From Terribacillus halophilus (GTDB taxonomy: Bacteria > Bacillota > Bacilli > Bacillales > Amphibacillaceae): 64,000 nucleotides of DNA. The position numbers and the translations under genes were made by a program. The stretch covers positions 1,232,723 to 1,296,722 of the forward strand of contig NZ_LT727828.1 of assembly GCF_900162685.1 (NCBI RefSeq), in the 5' to 3' direction. The number at the start of each line of letters is the position of its first letter. Position 1 is the stretch's first letter. Of the stretch, positions 38,640 to 46,271 are shown in pieces. The notes beneath the pieces are model-generated. The model was not told the DNA's origin. It did no database searches and saw only the letters and a program-made list of their open reading frames with translations.

Positions 38640-39097
38640 TAGAAATTCCTTTCACTGCCATTATGGCGGTGGAGGGATTTTTTGTTTGGTAAGCTTGAGA
38701 AGCCGGAGGGGAATTTTTCGGGCAAGAATCTCTTCACTATGTTCGGATATGAGGATTCTCGGGTGCTATCGATATAAATAACGTCGTAGTTCAAATTTAC
38801 TTTGAACTCTTTGTCGTAGATAGTGACGATTTCTTCTGCCATTGTTTCTAAGTAGTCATCAATATCTTGGTCTTCTATGCTTACTTTGTTTTTGACCTTG
38901 TGATAGAACTCTAATTTGAAAATAGCAGTACTGTAATAAGCGAGAATTTCTAATTTCGTAGACTTGTTTTGACTTTCCATAGCGATAGCGGCTGTTTCTT
39001 TAGATGCTGTAGAGGCTCCGAAACCAAAGAAGTTTATGTTGACTACATCTCTGTATAGGAGACCAGCAAATATCTTGAAGACAAGCGCAGCAGCCAT
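38549..39097 (-). pseudogene. 3'-truncated hypothetical membrane protein
   Basis: A minus-strand frame of 182 codons. The first 130 or so look protein-like: a hydrophobic segment (MAAALVFKIFAGLLY), then a charged region with KLEILAYYSTAIFKLEFYH and DDYLETMAEEIVTIYDKEF. From about codon 131 on it merely reads the complement of the thrS terminator and the thrS 3' end, so the native C-terminus has been lost. I do not recognise the family. It marks the left edge of the accessory island and may be non-functional. Confidence 0.5.
38643..38686 (+). terminator. Terminator of thrS
   Basis: An imperfect long stem (TCC..CAC.GCCAT with ATGGC.GTG..GGA, 38645-38678) is followed by six T. Accessory DNA begins directly after it. 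Confidence 0.82.
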
Positions 39098-39128
39098 TAA
39101 ACCTAAAACTCGAATTGTTGTTCGGATA

Positions 39129-39320
39129 TTAAGTAGGTTCTGTCTGTTTCATAGCGATGAATTTGTTCGCGCCTGAAGGCTGAATGGATTTATCCGTCGT
39201 ATTGGATTCCTTTGTGATTTCCGATGACTTGTCCTTTGCTGTCTTAACAACCCCTTTTGTTGTTGTCTGAGTTGAGGTATTGGAATATCTTTTAATAAAC
39301 TTGGCGTTGAAAAGGAAAAC
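39129..39320 (-). pseudogene. Remnant of a small Ser/Thr-rich protein gene
   Basis: A minus-strand open frame reads FNAKFIKRYSNTSTQTTTKG and continues through DKSSEITKESNTTDK to IAMKQTEPT and a stop. AGGAGG (39336-39331) is correctly placed. The start is ATA in another frame, so the gene appears to have lost its start and gained a frameshift. It lies just upstream of the truncated membrane gene on the same strand and may once have been its operon partner. The family is unknown. Confidence 0.4.
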
Positions 39321-39355
39321 TTATTGTGAACCTCCTAGTTTGAGCGAAAATCTAA

Positions 39356-39429
39356 CGACAAAAGTAAAGCGAGATAAATAACACTCTCTTTTTATGGTTT
39401 AACTAGGAAAAAGTCCCGCGACAAAAGTA
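39356..39429 (+). repeat. Pair of 11-base direct repeats
   Basis: CGACAAAAGTA occurs at 39356-39366 and again at 39419-39429, 63 bases apart, in the non-coding region between the divergent remnants and the lipoprotein gene. It may be chance in AT-rich sequence. Confidence 0.45.
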
Positions 39430-39504
39430 GGGTTTTCTGTTGAGTCTCCTTATAATGCTGTGAAAGTTTTCGTTTTTTTGTATAATTTTTACACAAGGAG
39501 AAAT

Positions 39505-39528
39505 ATGAGTGCGGAGGTACTTTTGTGA
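39505..39528 (+). CDS. Seven-codon upstream ORF overlapping the lipoprotein start
   Basis: ATG at 39505, with AAGGAG four bases upstream, encodes MSAEVLL. Its TGA overlaps the GTG start of the lipoprotein gene (GTGA). The RBS of the lipoprotein (GGAGGT) lies inside it. This layout would permit translational coupling. Whether it is translated is not known. Confidence 0.35.
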   Translation: MSAEVLL

Positions 39529-40193
39529 AGATAAAGACAATAATACTCGTTTTACTGACTACTATCGTTTTAGGAGGGTGTAATATGACTAACGGAAAAG
39601 AATCTGCTGCGCCGTCAGATATGGACCCTAAAGACTTGCCGGATGTACCGGCATTTCAAGATGAATTTACTCGCAGCTTCTTAACATCTACTGAACCGGT
39701 GCGAGAAGGTTATTACCCGTTTGAGGCTAAAACTGGAAAATTCACGATGGCGTTTCCTGGAGATATGGAAGTAATTGAAAGAAGTTATACTAATGCTTCT
39801 GCGAGGGATAGCGAGTTCGTTGACATTACTCATATGGATAACGAACTTGATTTAGTTACCAATATTCAATTAAAGTACTATGGCTTTATGAGCAGCGAAG
39901 AATCCATCAAAGAGGGAATGTCTAAAAATAGTAATGAGAACTTGGATTTTCGACCTTTGGAGTCCCAATATGAAGGGCAATATATAGAATATGCTGATTT
40001 AACCGAAGCTCACCGTCCGGCTTTTGCAACACTGATATGGAACGATAATAAAGACAACATTCGAATATTCGCAGATATGTCTTGTAAAAAGGGTCTTAGT
40101 TCTCAGAGGTGCGATGAAATGGTAAAAGCTGAAAAAGAACGCATATTGAAGTCGCTCAAAACCATTAAGCTAACAGAAACTAAGGAGGGATGA
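39525..40193 (+). CDS. Lipoprotein, putative immunity protein for the lipase-like protein
   Basis: A 222-residue predicted lipoprotein. A short basic start and hydrophobic core (KIKTIILVLLTTIVL) precede the lipobox LGGC, which gives a lipidated cysteine at about position 19. The mature domain is acidic; I do not recognise a named family. It contains FTMAFPGDMEVIERSY and a C-terminal charged helix. GTG start behind GCGGAGGTAC. It ends four bases before the lipase-like gene, so the two are certainly co-transcribed. By analogy to lipoprotein immunity partners of secreted lipases (for example TilA), it may protect the producer at the outer membrane face. That role is inference. Confidence 0.75.
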   Translation: MKIKTIILVLLTTIVLGGCNMTNGKESAAPSDMDPKDLPDVPAFQDEFTRSFLTSTEPVREGYYPFEAKTGKFTMAFPGDMEVIERSYTNASARDSEFVDITHMDNELDLVTNIQLKYYGFMSSEESIKEGMSKNSNENLDFRPLESQYEGQYIEYADLTEAHRPAFATLIWNDNKDNIRIFADMSCKKGLSSQRCDEMVKAEKERILKSLKTIKLTETKEG

Positions 40194-40197
40194 TTTT

Positions 40198-42027
40198 ATG
40201 TCCCTTGAGAAAATCACTACAACCAATATATGGATGCGATTGGTAAATACAGAATATGATAATTTGAATTCTAAGGAGTTAGAACTCAAATTCAAATCTA
40301 TATATTTAGAAGAGACAGGGGAACTTTATGAAGGCGATATTAGTATCTACCATTCTTCTGAGTCTGAAGTTACATCAAAGTTGAATTCTGGGTATGATGG
40401 AACAGCGCTTTTACTGTCTAATAACAATGAAGAAAAACTATACGTTATAAACCAAGGAACTACGAATTTAGCTGACTGGAAAGAAAATATAAAAGGACCG
40501 TTTGCAGGAAAGTCTGAGAAACAAGCGGAGGCTACCAGAACATTTGTGGATGATACAAAAAGAAACTTTGGGGTTGGAGATGGTGTAGAAACTATCTCTT
40601 TGGGGCACTCTCTTGGTCACCACAACAGTTCAATGACGGGAATATCGGACGATACGTTTGATGAAATATACGGGGTGAATGGGCTCCAAATTTCACCTGT
40701 TGAGGCGTATAATTATGACTTTAACTTCTACGATGCGGTAAATGTACATTTCGGATTAAGGGGTAAGAACGATATCTATGAAATACCCACTAATGAGCTT
40801 GCTGAATTCACAAAAGAATTTTATGCAGATGCGCCGGTAAAGATACACCAGTATATATCAGAAGATGATCCGCTATATGCTGTTACTGAGAAAGCGGGAT
40901 TTGTGACATTTGGTGATGTTACGAAGGTCGATACAAAACTGGAGACTGATGGAATTAAAGAACTTGTTGATGATATACCAGATGATGTTATAGCGAGCTT
41001 CAGAGACCTGGCAATTGATTACGCCGATGCTGATAATAAAGGTGGAGTTAATGAAGTTGTATATCAGCTTCTTGGAGTACAGATGGAATACCTTGAAGGA
41101 ATAGAAGGCAAGGCTGACCTCTTAAAGTGGTATGCGATGCATAATGATGAAGTTGATGAAACAATGCGAGCATTAAAAGACAATTTACCACCTTTGGCGG
41201 ATAAGATAAGGTTGATAAGTCAAAATGCGGATACCATCTTTGGGCGCCTTTATGAGGCGGGATATATAGATGAAGAGCAAAAAAAAGTAATGATAGAGGA
41301 AATCGGAAACCTTGATGAAGGTCTGACAAAAATTCTTGGACTAATTAATGCGAATGTAGGCGTTAACGAAGAAAGTTGGAGTGTTGCGCTGGGTGGTGAT
41401 ATTGCTACGTTCCTAATTGGGAAAGAAATCGCAGGTTCTCTTACAGAATCTATCCAAAACATATTAGATAGTGGCACGCTGGATAGCTTAAAAGGTATTA
41501 AAGATAGCCACAGTATTAATGAGTTGCTGAATGCTATGACGAAGGGCAAGAAGAGTTACATAGGAAAAGACCTAATATATACTGCAAACGCCGGTGGCGG
41601 TGAAGCTATCAAAGTTAATATGACAGCCGCTCTGAAGATGTATCGTAAAGGGGCGATGCTTCTTGACGAAAAAAGAACTGCAATTGTCCGCTTAGAAGAG
41701 AGACTTAATGAAGAAATCGCTATTTCCTATAGAGAAGAGAAATATAAGGTTTTGGACGGGATAAACCATATTGAGGCTAGTCCGAAAAGCTTTGCGTATG
41801 AAAGAGGATGGATGCATAGATACCCGCTTTATGAAGTAGAATCTTTGGTTGTTGACGAACATATTGAACCTTTGCGGAACGCTGATATGGATGAAGAAGT
41901 CCGCGAGCTGTACAAGAATGTAGAAAGTGGTCATATGATGTTAGAAGACTACAGAAAAGCGATTGAGGAATTGTTTCGGAAAGAAGAAGAAGTTGCTCAA
42001 ATGTTCGATTTGGTGAGGGGGTTCTAG
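40198..42027 (+). CDS. Lipase-like N-terminal domain protein with helical C-terminal half (TslA-like candidate)
   Basis: A 609-residue protein with no signal peptide. Residues 1-250 look like an alpha/beta-hydrolase (class 3 lipase type). VINQGTTNLADWKENI resembles the oxyanion segment. GHSLG (136-140) gives nucleophile S138. SEDDPLY (221-227) could supply the acid. No histidine follows until after residue 300, so the catalytic His is not identifiable. Residues 255-609 are predicted mostly helical and acidic, without cysteines. An N-terminal toxin with a C-terminal helical targeting half is the reverse-LXG layout of the Staphylococcus type VII lipase TslA. Resemblance is by architecture only. 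Confidence 0.7.
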   Translation: MSLEKITTTNIWMRLVNTEYDNLNSKELELKFKSIYLEETGELYEGDISIYHSSESEVTSKLNSGYDGTALLLSNNNEEKLYVINQGTTNLADWKENIKGPFAGKSEKQAEATRTFVDDTKRNFGVGDGVETISLGHSLGHHNSSMTGISDDTFDEIYGVNGLQISPVEAYNYDFNFYDAVNVHFGLRGKNDIYEIPTNELAEFTKEFYADAPVKIHQYISEDDPLYAVTEKAGFVTFGDVTKVDTKLETDGIKELVDDIPDDVIASFRDLAIDYADADNKGGVNEVVYQLLGVQMEYLEGIEGKADLLKWYAMHNDEVDETMRALKDNLPPLADKIRLISQNADTIFGRLYEAGYIDEEQKKVMIEEIGNLDEGLTKILGLINANVGVNEESWSVALGGDIATFLIGKEIAGSLTESIQNILDSGTLDSLKGIKDSHSINELLNAMTKGKKSYIGKDLIYTANAGGGEAIKVNMTAALKMYRKGAMLLDEKRTAIVRLEERLNEEIAISYREEKYKVLDGINHIEASPKSFAYERGWMHRYPLYEVESLVVDEHIEPLRNADMDEEVRELYKNVESGHMMLEDYRKAIEELFRKEEEVAQMFDLVRGF

Positions 42028-42030
42028 CTG

Positions 42031-42366
42031 ATGAAATTCACTGATACTGAAATAGTGCAAGTTATCCCGGAAGAAGATCATAGCTACAAGGGGAGAAGGC
42101 TCAGGCAATCCATAGAAGAAATTCAAGATAAAGATGATGAATTTTATTCGCTAATAAATAATGTGATTGTAGGAGAAGACCAGAAGGGTAAGATAATGGA
42201 CCAGATGTCCACAGTTGCTTTTATGAGAAAGTTGAATGAGCAGAAACTCTATATGTCCCTTGCCTTAAAGACAATAAAAGTAGTTGGTAACTACAGTGAA
42301 CGAGTAGAAGATAACAAAAGGCAAAAGGTTGTCCTCACGTACAATCAAAGTGCAAAAGTTAATTGA
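42031..42366 (+). CDS. Small protein downstream of the lipase-like gene, possible partner
   Basis: A 111-residue charged protein, probably largely helical (RRLRQSIEEIQDKDDEFYSL, VAFMRKLNEQKLYMSLALKT), with no membrane segment or cysteine. It starts three bases after the lipase-like gene stop (RBS GGGGG in the preceding gene end). It is thus the third gene of the operon. Secreted lipase toxins with helical targeting halves need small helical partner proteins for export, and this would be a candidate. I do not recognise its family. Confidence 0.6.
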   Translation: MKFTDTEIVQVIPEEDHSYKGRRLRQSIEEIQDKDDEFYSLINNVIVGEDQKGKIMDQMSTVAFMRKLNEQKLYMSLALKTIKVVGNYSERVEDNKRQKVVLTYNQSAKVN

Positions 42367-42392
42367 TAAACCATAGATAACAATAGACAATA

Positions 42393-42428
42393 TGCGGAAC
42401 CACCTTTAACCGGGAGGACCGCTATTTT
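42393..42428 (+). terminator. Possible terminator of the lipoprotein-lipase operon
   Basis: GCGG..CC.CC pairs imperfectly with GG.GG..CCGC (42394-42422), followed by TATTTTTG. Confidence 0.45.
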
Positions 42429-42507
42429 TGTATAATATTTTTGTTTTTTCTCAAAAACTGAGCTTTTTAAATTAGAATGTTAAAAACACTTAAAGGAGAG
42501 ATTTATA

Positions 42508-42835
42508 TGACACAAGTAAACCTACCAATAATTCAAACTGAAAGAGATGCATTACTGTACGTGAAAACTACAGAAAGTGATAACATTCATCAGAGTTGGA
42601 AGCTAGAAAATGGTAACCTGCGACAGGACTAATGGTATTTGATAATATGAAAGAATAGATTGATTCTATTAAAGATATTAGTTGGATTAATGATGCAGAT
42701 TATATAGTTAAAAAATCCGATGACATCACATATTATGGATACCCGCACTTCTTGAAAGAGAATTTCCGAAACATCTTTATTGGAAAAGCCAAAGAGACTG
42801 GGAAGCTTAATCCTGAAGACTGGGGTCGCTTGTAA
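42508..42835 (+). pseudogene. Broken hypothetical gene downstream of the lipase-like operon
   Basis: ATG at 42508 behind AAAGGAG reads MTQVNLPIIQTERDALLYVK to LENGNLRQD and a stop. The next frame continues with MVFDNMKE, an in-frame TAG, then IDSIKDISWINDADYIVKKS through GKLNPEDWGRL and a stop at 42835. One frameshift and one nonsense codon inactivate a protein of about 108 residues. The family is not recognised. A TATAAT-like element near 42430 suggests it once had its own promoter. It marks the right edge of the accessory island. Confidence 0.65.
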
Positions 42836-43327
42836 TTACTTTATTTTACGCTGCTTCCATATTGCTTCAACTATCGGATAAAGATAAACTAGCAATGCAA
42901 TTATCATCAGCCACGTACTGCCGTGATTTATCCACCGCATTCCAATCATACTGAATTCCACTGCTATGGAAGATAAAAGCAATACACCTAGATTCTTTAG
43001 CTTGTTCACCGTTTTACGGCTCAGCAGATAGAACGCTGCTGCATTTTGCTCATTTAAGCGCTCTGGTTGATTGTGCAATTGAGGATACATTTCTAATAAA
43101 TGCAGAAGGAAGAAGTTGACCATCCCGAGCGCTGGCAATAGCAGCAGGCTTTCTTTTGCAGCCCAATTATCGACTTTCCCGGTTATGCCCATATGAAGCG
43201 GTGTTTGCTCAGGGAGGTGCTGCCAGATAATAATTAGGAAGAGGCTAGTAGTTAACCAGCTGCTGATTCCGATAATATCCCAAACTTTTTCGCTGTGAGT
43301 TTTCGGCAGGTGAAGCTGTTTTTGCAT
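42836..43327 (-). CDS. DUF1648-type membrane protein
   Basis: A 163-residue membrane protein with about four hydrophobic segments (near 20-40, 55-78, 108-127, 133-155). The first part (QHLPEQTPLHMGITGKVDNWA) has the spacing typical of DUF1648 / SdpI-like proteins, where PxHxxxxGxxD is conserved. Its stop abuts the stop of the plus-strand pseudogene. Start ATG at 43327 with AAAGAGGTGA upstream. The physiological role is unknown. SdpI itself is a toxin immunity protein, but similarity at this level does not establish that role. Confidence 0.65.
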   Translation of the reverse strand: MQKQLHLPKTHSEKVWDIIGISSWLTTSLFLIIIWQHLPEQTPLHMGITGKVDNWAAKESLLLLPALGMVNFFLLHLLEMYPQLHNQPERLNEQNAAAFYLLSRKTVNKLKNLGVLLLSSIAVEFSMIGMRWINHGSTWLMIIALLVYLYPIVEAIWKQRKIK

Positions 43328-43461
43328 TATTTTATCACCTCTTTGTTTAATTACGGTACTGTTGGGGAATAAGTTTCGTCTAGTTAATTTTAAAACGACG
43401 GTTGTCAGTATCGTAAGAATATGTTACATTAATTGAGCAGGATTAACGGGCTTCACTATGA

Positions 43462-43490
43462 TTGACAGTTTACATCAGCTATGATAAGAT
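43462..43490 (+). promoter_or_regulatory. Sigma-A promoter of infC-rpmI-rplT
   Basis: A perfect TTGACA (43462-43467), a 17-base spacer and TAAGAT (43485-43490) lie just upstream of the L20 leader. Confidence 0.7.
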
Positions 43491-43499
43491 TGTAAAAGT

Positions 43500-43634
43500 G
43501 AAATAAATAATGATCTGAGACAAGCAGAAGTACCCACTTCTCACCTGATTGACGCCGCTTGGCAGTTGGCAGGTTTGATAAACAGTGTTTTAGGACAAGT
43601 GTGGGTGCCGTATGCGTACCGGCATTTTTTTTAT
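43500..43634 (+). promoter_or_regulatory. L20 leader (ribosomal protein autoregulation)
   Basis: The leader before infC carries GAAGTACCCACTTC, followed by TCACCT and later GTGTGGGT. It ends in the terminator TGCCGTATGCGTACCGGCA (43606-43624) with eight T. This matches the Bacillus L20 leader, where excess L20 binding favours termination and so represses infC-rpmI-rplT. Identification is from known sequence motifs; no covariance search was run. Confidence 0.88.
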
Positions 43635-43719
43635 GCTTTTTTACAACCATGTGTAACTGATTAGCGGCGGATATCTTGTCCCCGATCATAAGTTTCCCAA
43701 AATATCCTGGAGGTGGATG

Positions 43720-44241
43720 ATTATTAGCAAAGAAATGAACGTCAATGAGAAAATTCGTGCACGTGAGGTGCGACTCATTGATTCCAACGGTGACCAGCTT
43801 GGCGTTAAATCCCGTCAGGAAGCATTAGAAATCGCTCAGACGAGAAATCTTGATTTGGTGCTTGTGGCTGCAAATGCAAAACCACCAGTTTGCCGGATTA
43901 TGGACTATGGTAAATACCGCTTCGAAATGCAGAAGAAAGAAAAAGAAGCGCGTAAGAACCAGAAAGTAATCAACGTAAAAGAAGTGCGCTTGAGCCCCGG
44001 TATCGAGGATCACGACTTCAACACGAAGCTTCGCAACGCGCGTAAGTTTCTTGAAAAAGGCGATAAAGTAAAGGCTTCTGTTCGTTTCCGCGGACGTGCC
44101 ATTACGCATAAAGAATTAGGCCAAGAAGTTCTCGAAAAGCTTGCTGGAGAGTGCAAAGATGTTGCAACGGTTGAAATGAGACCGAAAATGGAAGGCCGCA
44201 GCATGTTCCTAATGCTTGCTCCTATAGCTGAGAAACAGTAA
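43720..44241 (+). CDS. infC: Translation initiation factor IF-3 with probable ATT start
   Basis: A 173-residue IF-3 that keeps 50S subunits off 30S and proofreads start-codon pairing. The N-domain runs [20 protein letters not shown] to [14 protein letters not shown], a basic linker follows ([11 protein letters not shown]), and the C-domain ends MLAPIAEKQ. The RBS GGAGG (43709-43713) is only three bases from an ATG at 43717. It is six and nine bases from ATT codons at 43720 and 43723. ATT initiation is established for infC in many bacteria and permits autoregulation. I choose 43720; 43717 or 43723 remain possible. Confidence 0.93.
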   Translation: MISKEMNVNEKIRAREVRLIDSNGDQLGVKSRQEALEIAQTRNLDLVLVAANAKPPVCRIMDYGKYRFEMQKKEKEARKNQKVINVKEVRLSPGIEDHDFNTKLRNARKFLEKGDKVKASVRFRGRAITHKELGQEVLEKLAGECKDVATVEMRPKMEGRSMFLMLAPIAEKQ

Positions 44242-44267
44242 GCCGAAGGATATAAGGAGGAAATACG

Positions 44268-44462
44268 ATGCCAAAAATGAAAACCCACAAAGGGTCTGCT
44301 AAACGTTTCAAAAAAACAGGTTCTGGAAAAGTAAGCCGTCATCACGGTTATACTAGCCACTTGGCTGCTAACAAGTCTACGAAACAGAAACGCAAGCTTC
44401 GTAAAGATGCACTAGTTTCTGCTGGCGACCTTAAACGAATCAAACAAATGCTACCAAAATAA
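44268..44462 (+). CDS. rpmI: 50S ribosomal protein L35
   Basis: A 64-residue, very basic bL35 with [20 protein letters not shown] at the N-terminus and [11 protein letters not shown] centrally. It is the second gene of infC-rpmI-rplT, with an AAGGAGG RBS. It assembles into the 50S subunit. Confidence 0.97.
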   Translation: MPKMKTHKGSAKRFKKTGSGKVSRHHGYTSHLAANKSTKQKRKLRKDALVSAGDLKRIKQMLPK

Positions 44463-44505
44463 TAAAAACTGAAAGTTAAGCTTTCGTCCTATAGGAGGGA
44501 ATACA

Positions 44506-44862
44506 ATGCCACGTGTAAAAGGTGGAACAGTAACGCGTCAGCGTCGTAAACGCGTTCTTAAGTTAGCAAAAGGTTACTACGGTGCGAAACACGCACTATT
44601 CAAAACAGCAAAACAACAGGTTATCAAATCAGGTCAGTACGCTTATCGTGACCGCAGACAGAAAAAACGTGATTTCCGTAAACTTTGGATCGCACGTATC
44701 AACGCTGCTGCACGTATGAACGAACTTACTTACAGCCGTTTGATGCACGGTCTTAAGCTTGCTGGTATCGAAGTAAACCGCAAAATGCTTTCTGAGCTTG
44801 CAATCTCTGATGAGAAAGCATTCGCTCAGCTTGCTGCAAAAGCTAAAGACGCTTTGAAATAA
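44506..44862 (+). CDS. rplT: 50S ribosomal protein L20
   Basis: A 118-residue bL20, an early 50S assembly protein and the repressor of its own operon through the L20 leader. It has [20 protein letters not shown] at the N-terminal extension, [14 protein letters not shown], and [16 protein letters not shown] in the C-terminal RNA-binding domain. RBS TAGGAGGG. It is the last gene of the operon before a strong terminator. Confidence 0.98.
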   Translation: MPRVKGGTVTRQRRKRVLKLAKGYYGAKHALFKTAKQQVIKSGQYAYRDRRQKKRDFRKLWIARINAAARMNELTYSRLMHGLKLAGIEVNRKMLSELAISDEKAFAQLAAKAKDALK

Positions 44863-44867
44863 GCTAG

Positions 44868-44899
44868 AAAAGCCGCTATCACTTGATAGCGGCTTTTTG
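44868..44899 (+). terminator. Terminator of infC-rpmI-rplT
   Basis: AAAAGCCGCTATC (44868-44880) pairs with GATAGCGGCTTTT (44885-44897) and is followed by T. Confidence 0.95.
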
Positions 44900-44919
44900 T
44901 ATAGAGAGGGGAGAAAAAT

Positions 44920-45180
44920 GTGTGGCTGTTTCTAGTTCTGTATCTTATCATCGTCAACCTGCTGCTGTTTAGCTGGATGGGGATTGATAAACGGAGAGCC
45001 CGCGCGCATGCTTGGCGTATCAGTGAGAAACGATTGTGGATTACTGCTGTTATTGGCGGTGCTATCGGTGGTTGGATCGCGATGCAGGTTTTTCGACATA
45101 AAACGAAGCATACAGCCTTTGTCTTCGGCTTTCCTTGTCTTATCGCCATGCATGTCCTACTTGTTCTGTATCTTCTCTGA
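44920..45180 (+). CDS. ysdA: DUF1294 membrane protein YsdA
   Basis: An 86-residue DUF1294 protein with three hydrophobic segments and the conserved WMGIDKRRARAHAWRISEK and GGAIGGWIAMQVFRHKT. It matches B. subtilis YsdA by sequence and by place after rplT. It starts with GTG at 44920 behind GAGGGGAG; an ATG two bases earlier is out of frame and hits a stop quickly. The function is unknown. Confidence 0.88.
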   Translation: MWLFLVLYLIIVNLLLFSWMGIDKRRARAHAWRISEKRLWITAVIGGAIGGWIAMQVFRHKTKHTAFVFGFPCLIAMHVLLVLYLL

Positions 45181-45258
45181 GAAAAAGTAATATGTGCTTG
45201 TCATAAAGGCTCGTCTCCTGTCATATGTATTAGAGACATCTGAGAGGAGTGAGCAGCA

Positions 45259-45831
45259 ATGAACCAGGTCGGCATGGAGTTGATGACGGTCGTCGCAACA
45301 GGTGGGTTGTTTGCACCGCTTTTGTTCATCCTCCTGCATCTGCTTCGGCCCGCCTTATTTCTGCCTGTTGTGTTTCTTTGTATTTCAGGCGGGATTTTAT
45401 TCGGTGCGGTAGCTGGAACGGTTCTTTCCATCATCGGTATAACCGCTTCAAGTTTGCTATTTTATTTTATTTCTCTGCGTTTTCCGAAATCAGCGAAACG
45501 AATCCTTTTTCTGAAACAAAAGCTGATTGGCAAACACTCGAGCTTTACGACGACGCAAATTGCGCTTATGCGAATGATTCCATTCATTCATTTTCATATG
45601 CTGAGTGTGTGTTTGATGGAGACGAACCGGGATTGGAAATCGTACGCAAAAGCATCCTTTATTTCCAGTATACCGCTGGCAGCGCTGTATTCCTTTGCGG
45701 GAACATGGCTGCGCTACTTGCCGCCAGCAGCAATAGGAGGCGTCATGCTTGTTTTGCTTGTGTTTATCTACTTAATGCGAAAAAAAGAATTCACCTACAA
45801 GTGGGAAGAATTCTTCAAAGAAAGTGCATAG
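45259..45831 (+). CDS. VTT-domain (DedA/TVP38-like) membrane protein
   Basis: A 190-residue polytopic protein of the TVP38/TMEM64 (VTT) family. An N-terminal helix is followed by LRPALFLPVVFLCISGGILFG, a G-rich helix (AVAGTVLSIIGITASSLLFYF), the R-containing MRMIPFIHFHMLSV motif and two C-terminal helices. Family members scramble or transport phospholipids, but substrate and role here are unknown. RBS GAGAGGAGTG precedes the ATG. It is inserted between ysdA and ysdB relative to B. subtilis. Confidence 0.85.
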   Translation: MNQVGMELMTVVATGGLFAPLLFILLHLLRPALFLPVVFLCISGGILFGAVAGTVLSIIGITASSLLFYFISLRFPKSAKRILFLKQKLIGKHSSFTTTQIALMRMIPFIHFHMLSVCLMETNRDWKSYAKASFISSIPLAALYSFAGTWLRYLPPAAIGGVMLVLLVFIYLMRKKEFTYKWEEFFKESA

Positions 45832-45867
45832 AGCACCGAAGCTTCAAGCTTCCGTGCTCTTTTTAGA
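45829..45867. terminator. Bidirectional terminator between the VTT gene and ysdB
   Basis: AGAGCACCGAAGCTT pairs with AAGCTTCCGTGCTCT (about 45830-45860) and is followed by T on the plus strand. The 3' ends of the two convergent genes flank it. Confidence 0.9.
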
Positions 45868-46240
45868 TTTCTGTTAAGACAAGCTCGTTTATCGGATGGC
45901 GCCACTCAATAGAGGTGTAGGGGAAGTGCTGAAGGATGCATTCTTCCATCTGGTACAAATCATTTCGGGAGAACCCTGTTAACCGGGTCGGCTGCGCGGC
46001 AGTCATTACTACCTTTGTTACTTCAATGCTATCTTCTTTTGTTTGAATATGTTTTTCTCCAATCATACGGTATCCTCGGTAACTTAATGTAAAATACTGA
46101 TCAATCAGCTGGTCGTGAAATTCGACTTCATCCGTTTCCGCGGAGGAATGGTCTTTAGCAGCATAATTTCTTGCTTTCATCACAGTATAGAACAAAAGAA
46201 GCGCCGCACCTGCCAGAAGCAGGAGAAAAAAGATTTTCAT
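45863..46240 (-). CDS. ysdB: Sigma-W controlled protein YsdB
   Basis: A 125-residue protein with one N-terminal membrane segment (MKIFFLLLLAGAALLLFYTV) and a soluble domain with EFHDQLIDQYFTLSYRGYRM, as in B. subtilis YsdB. There it belongs to the sigma-W cell-envelope stress regulon. A sigma-W type promoter about 32 bases upstream supports the same control here. The biochemical function is unknown. RBS AAAGGAGGCC. Confidence 0.85.
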   Translation of the reverse strand: MKIFFLLLLAGAALLLFYTVMKARNYAAKDHSSAETDEVEFHDQLIDQYFTLSYRGYRMIGEKHIQTKEDSIEVTKVVMTAAQPTRLTGFSRNDLYQMEECILQHFPYTSIEWRHPINELVLTEI

Positions 46241-46271
46241 CAGCGAGCAGGCCTCCTTTACTTTTTGTATA

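Noticed and set aside
38549-38690. C-terminal part of the minus-strand 182-codon frame as real protein
   Set aside because: It is the complement of the thrS terminator and coding end, so it is not native sequence of that gene.
45249-45866. A 205-codon frame overlapping the VTT membrane protein
   Set aside because: It is out of frame with the clear membrane protein and contains no recognisable domain. It also runs through the terminator.
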